Source of the DNA: Nitrosarchaeum sp.
GTDB taxonomy: Archaea; Thermoproteota; Nitrososphaeria; Nitrososphaerales; Nitrosopumilaceae
Length of the DNA stretch: 6,399 nt
Direction: 5' to 3'
Assembly (NCBI GenBank): GCA_016234975.1
Contig: JACRND010000117.1
Location: forward strand, 1-6,399
Shown: positions 1-5,818 of the stretch, piece after piece
Position numbering within the stretch: position 1 is the first letter of the stretch
Layout: every line of letters starts with the position of its first letter
Position numbers and translations under genes: made by a program
Notes under the pieces: model-generated
What the model was told of the DNA's origin: nothing
Databases searched by the model: none
Seen by the model: only the letters and a program-made list of their open reading frames with translations

Positions 1-1
1 G

Positions 2-55
2 GCACCAACTGTAATTGGATTCAAGGTCCACAAACACTTGAAATCTAGAAAATAG
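2..55 (+). CDS. possible C-terminal end of an upstream gene (partial)
   Basis: Reading from base 2, an open frame of 17 codons ends at TAG (53-55) and gives APTVIGFKVHKHLKSRK. A short hydrophobic stretch followed by a lysine/arginine-rich tail resembles the cytoplasmic end of a membrane-anchored protein, much like the end of the TSP3 protein that follows. A second frame (from base 1) is open to a stop at 46-48, so the frame choice is not secure. The T-rich sequence after the stop (58-70) would suit an archaeal terminator. Too little remains to name a family. Confidence 0.3.
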   Translation, partial: APTVIGFKVHKHLKSRK

Positions 56-115
56 TTCCAATTTTTATTATATCTCTAAAATTCAAAAAAACTAGATAAA
101 ATGATCTCAACGTTT

Positions 116-123
116 TTTATATA
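116..123 (+). promoter_or_regulatory. TATA box of the TSP3 repeat gene
   Basis: TTTATATA lies 36-43 bp upstream of the ATG at 159. With the usual archaeal spacing of about 25 bp, transcription would start near 145, leaving a leader of about 12-14 nt. That leader contains AGGT (147-150) about 8 nt before the ATG, a weak Shine-Dalgarno candidate. Confidence 0.5.
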
Positions 124-158
124 GGAATTAAGGTGTACACTAAGCCAGGTAAAGAAAT

Positions 159-1037
159 ATGGAAAACAATACAAAGTCATTTTTAATTGGTTTCATTTTA
201 TTATTTGTTTTATTGCCAAATAATGTATTTGCTCAAATCTCTGATTCTGACGGTGATGGCATTCCAGATTCTTCAGACTCTTGTCCAACACAACCAGAAA
301 CTGTTAATGGATTTCAAGACTCAGATGGTTGCCCCGATGTAGTTCCACCAACTGATTCTGACGGTGATGGCATTTCTGATTCAATTGATCAATGTCCGAC
401 ACAAGATGAGACTGTTAATGGTTATGAAGACTTGGATGGTTGCCCCGATGTAGTAGCTCCAAAAGACACTGATAATGATGGAATTGACGATAAAATAGAT
501 CAATGTCCAACACAAGCTGAAACAATTAACGGATCTGATGACTCAGATGGTTGCCCAGATGTAGTCACTCTTCAAGATTCCGATAAGGATGGAATTATAA
601 ATTCTGCTGATACTTGCCCACATTCTCCTGAAACATTTAATGGATTTCAAGACTCAGATGGTTGCCCAGATAATTCACCTGTAACTGACTCTGATGAAGA
701 TTTAATACTTGATACCCTTGATTCTTGTCCAACACAACCAGAAACTGTTAATGGATTTCAAGACTCAGATGGATGTCCTGACACATTACCTATAAAAGAT
801 TCAGACAATGACGGAATTTCAGATGATTATGATAAATGTCCAATTCAATCTGAAACAATAAACAATTATCAAGATACCGATGGTTGTCCAGATATAGTTC
901 CTACAAACGATTCAGTTCCTACACCGAAATCAGCATCCGAATCCGATAATTCGTTCTTTCAATGGACTGCTGTTATTGCTGCAATTATTACTGCCGCCGG
1001 TGCTATTGGAGCCGCAAAATTCAAAAAATCATCCTGA
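159..1037 (+). CDS. secreted, membrane-anchored thrombospondin type 3 (TSP3) repeat protein
   Basis: The 292-residue product starts with a signal peptide (residues 1-26: polar start, hydrophobic core around SFLIGFILLFVLL, likely cleavage after VFA). Six tandem units of 37 residues follow, each of the form D-S-D-x-D-G-I ... D-x-C-P ... E-T-x-N-G ... D-S-D-G-C-P-D. These are TSP3 calcium-binding motifs, with two acidic DxDxDG-like loops and two cysteines per unit (12 in all). A Ser/Pro-rich spacer leads to a C-terminal transmembrane helix (FFQWTAVIAAIITAAGAIGA) and a basic tail (KFKKSS). I infer an extracellular, Ca2+-stabilised rod tethered to the cell membrane, perhaps an envelope or adhesion protein; its partner is unknown. 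Unit 5 deviates in its first loop (DSDEDLILD). The ATG at 159 is preferred because the signal peptide follows at once. The repeat class is secure, the cellular role is not. Confidence 0.85.
   Translation: MENNTKSFLIGFILLFVLLPNNVFAQISDSDGDGIPDSSDSCPTQPETVNGFQDSDGCPDVVPPTDSDGDGISDSIDQCPTQDETVNGYEDLDGCPDVVAPKDTDNDGIDDKIDQCPTQAETINGSDDSDGCPDVVTLQDSDKDGIINSADTCPHSPETFNGFQDSDGCPDNSPVTDSDEDLILDTLDSCPTQPETVNGFQDSDGCPDTLPIKDSDNDGISDDYDKCPIQSETINNYQDTDGCPDIVPTNDSVPTPKSASESDNSFFQWTAVIAAIITAAGAIGAAKFKKSS
243..908 (+). repeat. six tandem 111-bp coding repeats
   Basis: The TSP3 units recur every 111 bp (37 codons) across six copies, most diverged at the DNA level. Positions 279-328 and 723-772 are identical over 50 bp and lie exactly four units apart (444 bp). 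A run of about 21 bp starting at 243 recurs at 354. This is a coding repeat, not a CRISPR array or mobile element. Confidence 0.85.
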
Positions 1038-1050
1038 ATTTTCTAAATAG

Positions 1051-1081
1051 TTTTTCATTTTTATCTTTTTTCTTTATTTTT
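1051..1081 (+). terminator. T-tract terminator downstream of the TSP3 gene
   Basis: Just after the TGA at 1035-1037 there are several successive T-runs (TTTTT, TTTTT, TTTTTT, TTTTT) in about 30 bases with no strong stem. Archaeal RNA polymerase terminates at such T-tracts, so this is the probable end of the TSP3 transcript. Confidence 0.5.
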
Positions 1082-1131
1082 ATATCTGTTCTGACATGTC
1101 CTTTAACCAAACATTTAATGCCAAAAATTCT

Positions 1132-1142
1132 TTTTATAAATA
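1132..1142 (+). promoter_or_regulatory. TATA box upstream of the hairpin and small membrane ORF
   Basis: TTTATAAATAT is a good match to the archaeal TATA box. Its centre near 1138 predicts a transcription start around 1163-1165, immediately before the hairpin at 1166-1199 and about 43 nt upstream of the ATG at 1207. It indicates a transcript separate from the TSP3 gene. Confidence 0.4.
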
Positions 1143-1165
1143 TAATTGGTTTGCACGCCAACAAC

Positions 1166-1199
1166 CCAGAAGGAATCATCGTTGGATGATTCCTTCTGG
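1166..1199 (+). other. perfect 15-bp hairpin (GTTG loop)
   Basis: CCAGAAGGAATCATC, loop GTTG, GATGATTCCTTCTGG form a mismatch-free stem, followed by AATTTTAA. It lies in a non-coding stretch 128 bp after the TSP3 stop codon. It could be a structured 5' leader of the small downstream ORF, a short non-coding RNA, a terminator-like element or a small inverted-repeat remnant. Its place about 26-28 bp after a TATA box favours a hairpin at the very 5' end of a transcript. The structure is certain from the bases; its role is not. Confidence 0.8.
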
Positions 1200-1206
1200 A
1201 ATTTTA

Positions 1207-1371
1207 ATGAGGTTTGAACACATGTTTAATATTCTGTTTTTTGGGTTTTTTTCTCATTTATTTTTGTACACTATGGAAATTGGTCAAATAGCATTTGTTA
1301 TTGCTGTCATATTATTTGCTGTATCTGTAATTGTTAAAATCATAAAAAATAGAAAAGCCAGAAAAAACTAA
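1207..1371 (+). CDS. possible small single-pass membrane protein
   Basis: The open frame could start at ATG 1207 (54 residues, MRFEHMFN...), 1222 or 1273 (32 residues, MEIGQIAF...). Its final third is a clear hydrophobic helix (IGQIAFVIAVILFAVSVIV) followed by a strongly basic tail (KIIKNRKARKN) and TAA at 1369-1371, the pattern of an inner-membrane mini-protein with a cytoplasmic C-terminus. The part before 1273 is also hydrophobic (FNILFFGFFSHLFLY), so the 54-residue form could span the membrane twice. The frame extends up to 1096, but that part would encode the hairpin and lacks protein-like composition, so I reject the longer start. A TATA box at 1132-1142 would serve the 1207 start. No family is recognised, and a chance ORF remains possible in this T-rich DNA. 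Confidence 0.4.
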   Translation: MRFEHMFNILFFGFFSHLFLYTMEIGQIAFVIAVILFAVSVIVKIIKNRKARKN

Positions 1372-1430
1372 TAATAATTTTACAAAAATAATCTATATTT
1401 TCGATAATTTTCTATTGTTACTCTAAGTTA

Positions 1431-1437
1431 TTATATT
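1431..1437 (+). promoter_or_regulatory. TATA box of the gene at 1458
   Basis: TTATATT is centred 24 bp upstream of the ATG at 1458, so transcription should begin at or next to the start codon (leaderless mRNA). There is no Shine-Dalgarno sequence in the intervening bases, which agrees. Confidence 0.5.
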
Positions 1438-1457
1438 GAAACAAACAACTATTATTA

Positions 1458-1781
1458 ATGCATATAGAATATGAAGAATTTGATAGCATCGAAGATATCT
1501 TTTTGTACATGGCATCTGCAGCTCCACCTATGAAAAATACAATGCCAATTAATTCGTATAAGGGTTACATTATGGCGTTTATCCCACTCAGCCCTGCAAC
1601 TGGAGATACATATCTTATGATTTATGCTAAAGGTATACTTGAATCAGGAATTTATGAATTCGATGTAAATTCAAAGTCTTTCAAAAAAGTTGATGCTATT
1701 GAAAGGGCAGATAAAAATTACTTTGTTTCTTTAACACCTAAAAGAAATACCATAGCTGATCAAGCTATTAAAAATTTATAA
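1458..1781 (+). CDS. hypothetical protein, 107 residues
   Basis: I do not recognise a family. The product begins MHIEYEEFDSIEDIFLYMAS, an acidic N-terminus, and has no signal peptide or clear transmembrane helix, so it is probably cytoplasmic. The middle (YKGYIMAFIPLSPATGDTYLMIYAKG) reads like alternating beta strands, followed by SGIYEFDVNSKSFKKVD, and the C-terminus is basic. The composition is that of a small folded alpha/beta protein and the codon use matches the neighbours, which supports a real gene. The ATG at 1458 fits the TATA box 24 bp upstream. Its last two codons (TTA TAA) overlap the last two codons of the convergent radical SAM gene, so the two transcripts overlap at their 3' ends. 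Confidence 0.65.
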   Translation: MHIEYEEFDSIEDIFLYMASAAPPMKNTMPINSYKGYIMAFIPLSPATGDTYLMIYAKGILESGIYEFDVNSKSFKKVDAIERADKNYFVSLTPKRNTIADQAIKNL

Positions 1782-3353
1782 TTTCTTTGTTTGAATCTTA
1801 GGAGCAGAAATTGATCTACTTCTAGCATATTTGTCTATAATTTCATCTGGGGTTCGTCCATTGAATAGATCTTTACATAATCCTCTCAAATATCTCATAA
1901 TTGCCCATGTACCTGCTTTTAGAATTCCATACATGAATACTTTCATTGGTGGACCATATGTTTTATTTCTGAGAATAATTGGAATGATGTCATTGATGAC
2001 ACGAAGATTATTTTCCCAACATTTCCAAAATAATGTAAACTGTGCTTCATTCAAATTTCCAAAATGCATAGAATTCTTCTCACTAAAATCTTGGTAAAGT
2101 AATGGTGCAACTAATCCTCTAAAGTTCATTTCTCTAAAATCACTCATCATGTCAATTGTATATTGAACGTCATCTGGGGTCTCATCTGGCCAACCTATGA
2201 TGATAGTTGCAGCTGGGAACCAATGATTTTCATTTAAAATTTTTGCTCCTTCTCTTACTACACTGCCCCATTCTTCAGGTGCAAATGGTCTTGTTTTTAC
2301 ACCAAGATGCTTTTTTACCATGTTTGGTGCAACTGTTTCAATCCCTAAATTTGTTGCAAGCCATCTACCTGTTTCATCTTGTTTGTTAATCATTGAAATT
2401 TGTCGCATTAATTCTGGGTCTGCTGCAACTGCTGAGAAAGTCATATGTGTTGTTCCGATAAAGTTAGCTCCTAACCCTTTAAGGCCTTTCCAAAGATCTG
2501 TAATTGCATCTCTATTTGGAATGAAGTCTCTGTTATCACATCCATAAAGTAACATCTCATCAGAATGTAACCAAACAGAGTCAAATCCATAATCTAGATT
2601 AATCTTTGCTTCATGTTGTAATCTTTCTAGTGGTAGATCTTTCTTTGATCTCTTGTTTACATCACAAAAATCACACCCTCTACCACACCCCCTCATCGCT
2701 TCAATGAGGGAATTTATTGTGGGTCCTTCAATAATTGGGATGTTTTGTATATTCTTTACAAAACAATGCATTAGTTCTGGCGCATCACCCTTTTCCAGAT
2801 CATGAAATAAGTCTAATGCTAATTCATCTGCTTCTCCGACTACTACTGTATCAATTCCATGAATCTGCATTCTATCTGATTTTGCTAGTTCCCATGCACC
2901 ATTTCCACCAACTACTACGTGAAAATCATATTTCTTTTTTAATTGAATAATATTGGCACACATTTTTTTGAATTTCATTGCAACATATGATAATTTTTCA
3001 GGTGACATCGTTGTTGTAACTGGTGCCATTCCAAGAGGATCCATCACATTGATCCCAACAACTTTAGTATCTGGACCAATTGATTTTTCTAACATCTCTG
3101 GATTTGCAATAAAGACTTCATCACGTTTGTATCCTTGTAGTAATGCACTTTCTACTCTTCTTAATCCAACTTGAGCAACTTTTGATTCACCTGTAATTGG
3201 GTCTGTTTCAACAGGCGGGCAAAAAACTTTATCAAAAACCCATTCTGGAAGCACTTCGTATGGTCCACACGCAATAAACCCATACAGAAAATTTCCTCTA
3301 TAATTTGTCATTAAACTACGATCAGCAGTTAGGACAATTCGTTTCCCGGCCAA
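1776..3353 (-). CDS. B12-binding-type radical SAM protein
   Basis: With the start used here the product has 525 residues. The N-terminal half carries a cobalamin-binding-like Rossmann domain (VVGINVMDPLGMAP, then FHVVVGGNGAWELA and DTVVVGEADELALDLF, roughly residues 95-185). The radical SAM core begins with CGRGCDFC, the CxxxCxxC motif (C223, C227, C230) that binds the 4Fe-4S cluster and SAM. Later core strands include NLGIETVAPNMVKKHLG and IIIGWPDETPDD. The frame can start at TTG 3362 or TTG 3353; there is no usable ATG before residue 15. I prefer 3353 (MAGKRIVLT...) because a TATA box centred at 3383 puts the transcript start near 3356-3358. The substrate cannot be read from sequence. Archaeal proteins of this architecture include the GrsA/GrsB tetraether-lipid ring synthases, so a lipid-modifying role is a tentative possibility; a methyltransferase or another C-C chemistry is equally open. 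It follows larB on the same strand but has its own promoter. Confidence 0.85.
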   Translation of the reverse strand: MAGKRIVLTADRSLMTNYRGNFLYGFIACGPYEVLPEWVFDKVFCPPVETDPITGESKVAQVGLRRVESALLQGYKRDEVFIANPEMLEKSIGPDTKVVGINVMDPLGMAPVTTTMSPEKLSYVAMKFKKMCANIIQLKKKYDFHVVVGGNGAWELAKSDRMQIHGIDTVVVGEADELALDLFHDLEKGDAPELMHCFVKNIQNIPIIEGPTINSLIEAMRGCGRGCDFCDVNKRSKKDLPLERLQHEAKINLDYGFDSVWLHSDEMLLYGCDNRDFIPNRDAITDLWKGLKGLGANFIGTTHMTFSAVAADPELMRQISMINKQDETGRWLATNLGIETVAPNMVKKHLGVKTRPFAPEEWGSVVREGAKILNENHWFPAATIIIGWPDETPDDVQYTIDMMSDFREMNFRGLVAPLLYQDFSEKNSMHFGNLNEAQFTLFWKCWENNLRVINDIIPIILRNKTYGPPMKVFMYGILKAGTWAIMRYLRGLCKDLFNGRTPDEIIDKYARSRSISAPKIQTKKL

Positions 3354-3379
3354 TATTAACAAGATTCGTTCTTGTATGG

Positions 3380-3386
3380 TATATAT
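3380..3386 (-). promoter_or_regulatory. TATA box of the radical SAM gene
   Basis: TATATAT on the minus strand (within CATATATACC) is centred about 25 bp before position 3358 and 30 bp before the TTG at 3353. It implies an almost leaderless mRNA and supports the shorter TTG start over the one at 3362, only about 21 bp away. It also suggests the gene is not solely dependent on read-through from mdh-larB. Confidence 0.5.
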
Positions 3387-3440
3387 GATTTACGAGGTTA
3401 GTCGTCAGCATAATTTTCTAAAATTTCTAAACTATTGGTG

Positions 3441-4223
3441 TTATTTTGTTTTATTTTTTCGTACTGCTCTATTTGCAATGTTTGCTGCTATTGCACCAGC
3501 TGCAATTCCATTGTCTATGTTGACTACTGATAATCCTAGCGAACAACTTTGCAGCATTGATGCAAGAGCTGCTATCCCTTTTCCACCATAACCATATCCA
3601 ACTGATGTTGGTATGCCAATTACTGGAATATCTACCATTGATGATACTAAAGTTGCTAGTGCCCCTTCCATTCCAGCGGCAACAATTATGCAATCTACTT
3701 CTTCTTCTATCATTTCTTTTAGAATTGGAAATATTCTCTGAATTCCTGCAACTCCTACATCATAGCTTGAAATACATTTACAATTCATTGCCTCGCACAT
3801 CAGTCTAGATTCTTCAGCAATTCTTATGTCTGATGTTCCAGCTGTAAGTATGCCTACTTTCCCACCATCAAATTTTATTGGATTTTTAAAAAGCAATAAT
3901 GACGATGAATTTTTTCCAGTTTTGACTTTTATTTTTAATTTTTTTGCAAATGATAAAATTTTTGAATAATCCTCTTTCTTTATTCTTGAAACCACAACTG
4001 AGTTTGTTTTCTCTAACGTTTTTTTAATTATTTTTTTAATCTCATCTAATTTTTTAGTTTCTGCAAAAATTACTTCTGGTATTCCTCTCCTCTTTCTTCT
4101 GTTTATGTCAATTTTAGCAATACCTTCTATTTTTTCAATTGAATATAGGGATAATAGCTTTTTTGCATTATTTACTGAAATTTTTCCTTTTTCCAGAGAC
4201 TCTAAAATTTCATGAATTTCCAA
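3441..4223 (-). CDS. larB: nickel-pincer cofactor biosynthesis protein LarB
   Basis: LarB carboxylates C5 of nicotinic acid adenine dinucleotide and hydrolyses the phosphoanhydride, giving pyridinium-3,5-biscarboxylic acid mononucleotide, the first step of nickel-pincer nucleotide synthesis. The 260 residues match the family's usual length of about 250. The C-terminal half is the PurE (AIR carboxylase)-like domain: GILTAGTSDIRIAEE (124-138), YDVGVAGIQR (154-163), AAGMEGALATLVSS (182-195), PVIGIPTSVGYGYGGKG (200-216), and LQSCSLGLSVVNIDNG (224-239). C227 corresponds by motif to the cysteine reported to attack the pyridine ring in the Lactobacillus enzyme. The N-terminal helical region (EILESLEKGKISVNNAKKLL) is also typical. 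The start is TTG; the frame runs back without ATG to the mdh stop codon 33 nt upstream, so no better start exists. It is very probably co-transcribed with mdh. Cytoplasmic. Confidence 0.92.
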   Translation of the reverse strand: MEIHEILESLEKGKISVNNAKKLLSLYSIEKIEGIAKIDINRRKRRGIPEVIFAETKKLDEIKKIIKKTLEKTNSVVVSRIKKEDYSKILSFAKKLKIKVKTGKNSSSLLLFKNPIKFDGGKVGILTAGTSDIRIAEESRLMCEAMNCKCISSYDVGVAGIQRIFPILKEMIEEEVDCIIVAAGMEGALATLVSSMVDIPVIGIPTSVGYGYGGKGIAALASMLQSCSLGLSVVNIDNGIAAGAIAANIANRAVRKNKTK

Positions 4224-4256
4224 TGATGTTTCATCTTTATTTGAATAAAAAAATGC

Positions 4257-5171
4257 TTAGATTTGTATGCCTGATATTGCACTCTTTACACTTTGTACGG
4301 CCGTATCAAATAATTGTTTTTCTTCGGCATTCAGATCTAACTCAATTATTTTTTCAACTCCTTTCTTTCCAATTATTGTAGGAACTCCTACTGTGACATC
4401 TGAATGACCATATTCTCCATCAAGATATGTTGCAACTGGTATCACTTGTTTTCTATCTCTTACAACTGATTCGATCATCGCAGAAATTGCGTTTCCTGGG
4501 GCATGTACTGTTGCACCTTTTAATTCAATAACTTTGGCTGCTACTTGTTTTGTGTTTTGAACAAGTTCATCCAATTTTTGTTTTGGAAGAAATGAAGAAA
4601 GTGGAATTCCTGAAACTGAAGAGAATCTGGGAAGAGGTAACATGTTTTCACCATGTTCTCCAATGACAAGAGCTCTTATAGAATCCCGAGAATGCCCAGT
4701 AGCTTCATGGATAAATTGTCTGAATCTAGATAAATCTAACATTCCACCCATTCCAAACACTCTGCTTCTCTCAAATCCTGACACCTTGTAAGTAATGTAT
4801 GCCATAGGATCAAGTGGATTTGTGACCGGAATTATCATGGAATCATTGGCGTATTTTTTGATATTTTCTACAATGCTTTTCACAATGGTTGCATTGATTT
4901 TTAAAAGATCCATTCTTGTCATTCCTGGTTTTCTTCCAGAACCTGCTACTACTACTACTATGTTAGAACCTTTCATATCTGCAAAATTACTAGAACCCTT
5001 TACTTCTACATCAATTCCTTGTTCTGATAACATGTGATTGATATCCATTGCTTCACCCTGTGGTAATCCATCTACGACATCAAGTAATAGTATCTGATCA
5101 TCTAATCGTTTTAATGCTGAGAATAAAGCTGCATCTCCCCCAACTTTTCCTGAACCTATTATTGTAATCAT
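4257..5171 (-). CDS. mdh: NAD-type malate dehydrogenase (LDH/MDH family)
   Basis: It interconverts malate and oxaloacetate in the cytoplasm. The 304 residues are the normal length for an LDH-like MDH. Seen in order: Rossmann motif [10 protein letters not shown] (6-15); D31 at the end of strand 2, expected to favour NAD over NADP; active-site loop [15 protein letters not shown] (76-90) with R80, the position that is Gln in lactate dehydrogenases and Arg in malate dehydrogenases, and R86; [10 protein letters not shown] with N118; the D146/R149 pair in GMLDLSRFR; and catalytic H173 in [11 protein letters not shown]. All residues needed for activity are present. The ATG at 5171 is immediately followed by strand 1, and a TATA-like element 23-30 bp upstream suggests a leaderless mRNA. 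It is the first gene of a probable mdh-larB transcript and is divergent from larC. Central-carbon use is likely; the link to nickel-pincer genes hints at a connection with hydroxyacid racemisation. Confidence 0.93.
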   Translation of the reverse strand: MITIIGSGKVGGDAALFSALKRLDDQILLLDVVDGLPQGEAMDINHMLSEQGIDVEVKGSSNFADMKGSNIVVVVAGSGRKPGMTRMDLLKINATIVKSIVENIKKYANDSMIIPVTNPLDPMAYITYKVSGFERSRVFGMGGMLDLSRFRQFIHEATGHSRDSIRALVIGEHGENMLPLPRFSSVSGIPLSSFLPKQKLDELVQNTKQVAAKVIELKGATVHAPGNAISAMIESVVRDRKQVIPVATYLDGEYGHSDVTVGVPTIIGKKGVEKIIELDLNAEEKQLFDTAVQSVKSAISGIQI

Positions 5172-5193
5172 AACTTGAGCCGCTGATTTTCAA

Positions 5194-5201
5194 TAATTAA
5201 A
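5194..5201 (-). promoter_or_regulatory. TATA-like element of mdh-larB
   Basis: TTTAATTA on the minus strand sits 23-30 bp upstream of the mdh ATG, the spacing expected for a leaderless archaeal transcript. The match to a TATA box is moderate. It lies in the 92-bp divergent region shared with larC, about 33 bp from the larC TATA box. Confidence 0.4.
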
Positions 5202-5233
5202 TCTAATGAAATTTTTTATCTATTTAGACAGAA

Positions 5234-5240
5234 TTTATAT
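5234..5240 (+). promoter_or_regulatory. TATA box of larC
   Basis: TTTATAT is centred 27 bp upstream of the larC ATG at 5264, predicting transcription from the start codon or 1-2 nt before it. There is no Shine-Dalgarno sequence ahead of the ATG. Confidence 0.55.
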
Positions 5241-5263
5241 GCATTTTTGGTAATTTTCAATCT

Positions 5264-5818
5264 ATGGTTGTTGTTATAGATCCTCAAATCGCAGGAATAT
5301 CTGGTGATATGCTTCTTTGTGCTTTGGTGGATTTGGGTGCAAATAAAGTCAAAATTCTTGACGGCATTAAATTATCTAAAAAATTCCTGCCGAATTCCAT
5401 CATTAAACAAATTGATTTTAAAAAAATTGAGAAACATGGTATAGAAGCTACTGCACTGTTTTTAGAAATTGATGAAAATATTCATGAAAGAAAGGGTATT
5501 GAAATAAAAAAAGCAATTACGGATTCAACAAAAGAAATTGGTCTTTCTAATAGAGCAAAAGTTTTTGCAGAATCTTGTATTGATACGTTGATTTCTTCTG
5601 AATCTAAAATTCATGGTGTACCTATAGACTCGGTTCATTTTCACGAGGCATCAAGTATTGATACTTTAATAGATATTATTGGAACTGCAATTGCAATAGA
5701 TGATTTAGGTATGTTTGATGAAGAAATTATTTGTATGCCTATTGCTGTAGGCGGAGGAAATGTAACATTTTCTCAAGTACTATGTCTAACCCCGCGAGTG
5801 CTATACTTGAAATCTTAA
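5264..5818 (+). CDS. larC: nickel-pincer cofactor nickel-insertion protein LarC, N-terminal part (frame interrupted)
   Basis: LarC inserts nickel into the dithiolated pincer nucleotide in a CTP-dependent reaction, the last step of cofactor synthesis. The frame begins MVVVIDPQIAGISGDMLLCALVDLGA, containing the family's GISGDM motif (11-16). The conserved VHFHEASSIDTLIDIIGTAIAIDDLG (124-149) and the start of the glycine-rich segment AVGGGNVTFS (161-170) follow. The family then has a conserved HG-x-x-P-x-P-A-P-A stretch, but here the frame gives QVLCLTPRVLYLKS and stops at TAA 5816-5818, while the expected sequence continues in the -1 frame (next entry). On its own this 184-residue product is less than half of a LarC and would probably not work. 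Either a base was lost (mutation or sequencing error) or the message is recoded. The start ATG is supported by the TATA box at 5234-5240. Confidence 0.85.
   Translation: MVVVIDPQIAGISGDMLLCALVDLGANKVKILDGIKLSKKFLPNSIIKQIDFKKIEKHGIEATALFLEIDENIHERKGIEIKKAITDSTKEIGLSNRAKVFAESCIDTLISSESKIHGVPIDSVHFHEASSIDTLIDIIGTAIAIDDLGMFDEEIICMPIAVGGGNVTFSQVLCLTPRVLYLKS

Noticed and set aside
243..908. CRISPR-like array of regular repeats
   Set aside because: The 111-bp period is a whole number of codons, the units vary in a codon-wise way and encode TSP3 motifs; there are no short identical repeats with unique spacers.
962..1189. ORF of 75 residues overlapping the end of the TSP3 gene
   Set aside because: It is the +1-shifted reading of the TSP3 anchor coding sequence followed by T-rich non-coding DNA; the Cys/Tyr-rich start and low-complexity Phe/Ser run are not protein-like.
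1096..1206. Longer start for the small membrane ORF
   Set aside because: This part lies across the TATA box and the perfect hairpin, and its composition is unlike the hydrophobic segment that follows.
1752..1768. 6-bp stem ATAGCT/AGCTAT as a terminator between the convergent genes
   Set aside because: The stem is short, lies inside the coding sequence, and is not followed by a T-tract on the plus strand; on the minus strand the T-run precedes it.
1831..3174. Several plus-strand ORFs of 60-88 residues across the radical SAM gene
   Set aside because: All are antisense shadows of the long minus-strand gene; no promoter or recognisable motif supports them.
3376..5037. Small plus-strand ORFs and one second minus-frame ORF over larB and mdh
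   Set aside because: They overlap well-supported genes with full conserved motifs and have low-complexity Leu/Phe/His-rich or Ser/Trp/Asn-rich composition typical of wrong frames.
4257..5171. Lactate dehydrogenase
   Set aside because: The substrate-specificity position in the active-site loop is Arg (R80, in RKPGMTR), as in malate dehydrogenases, not Gln.
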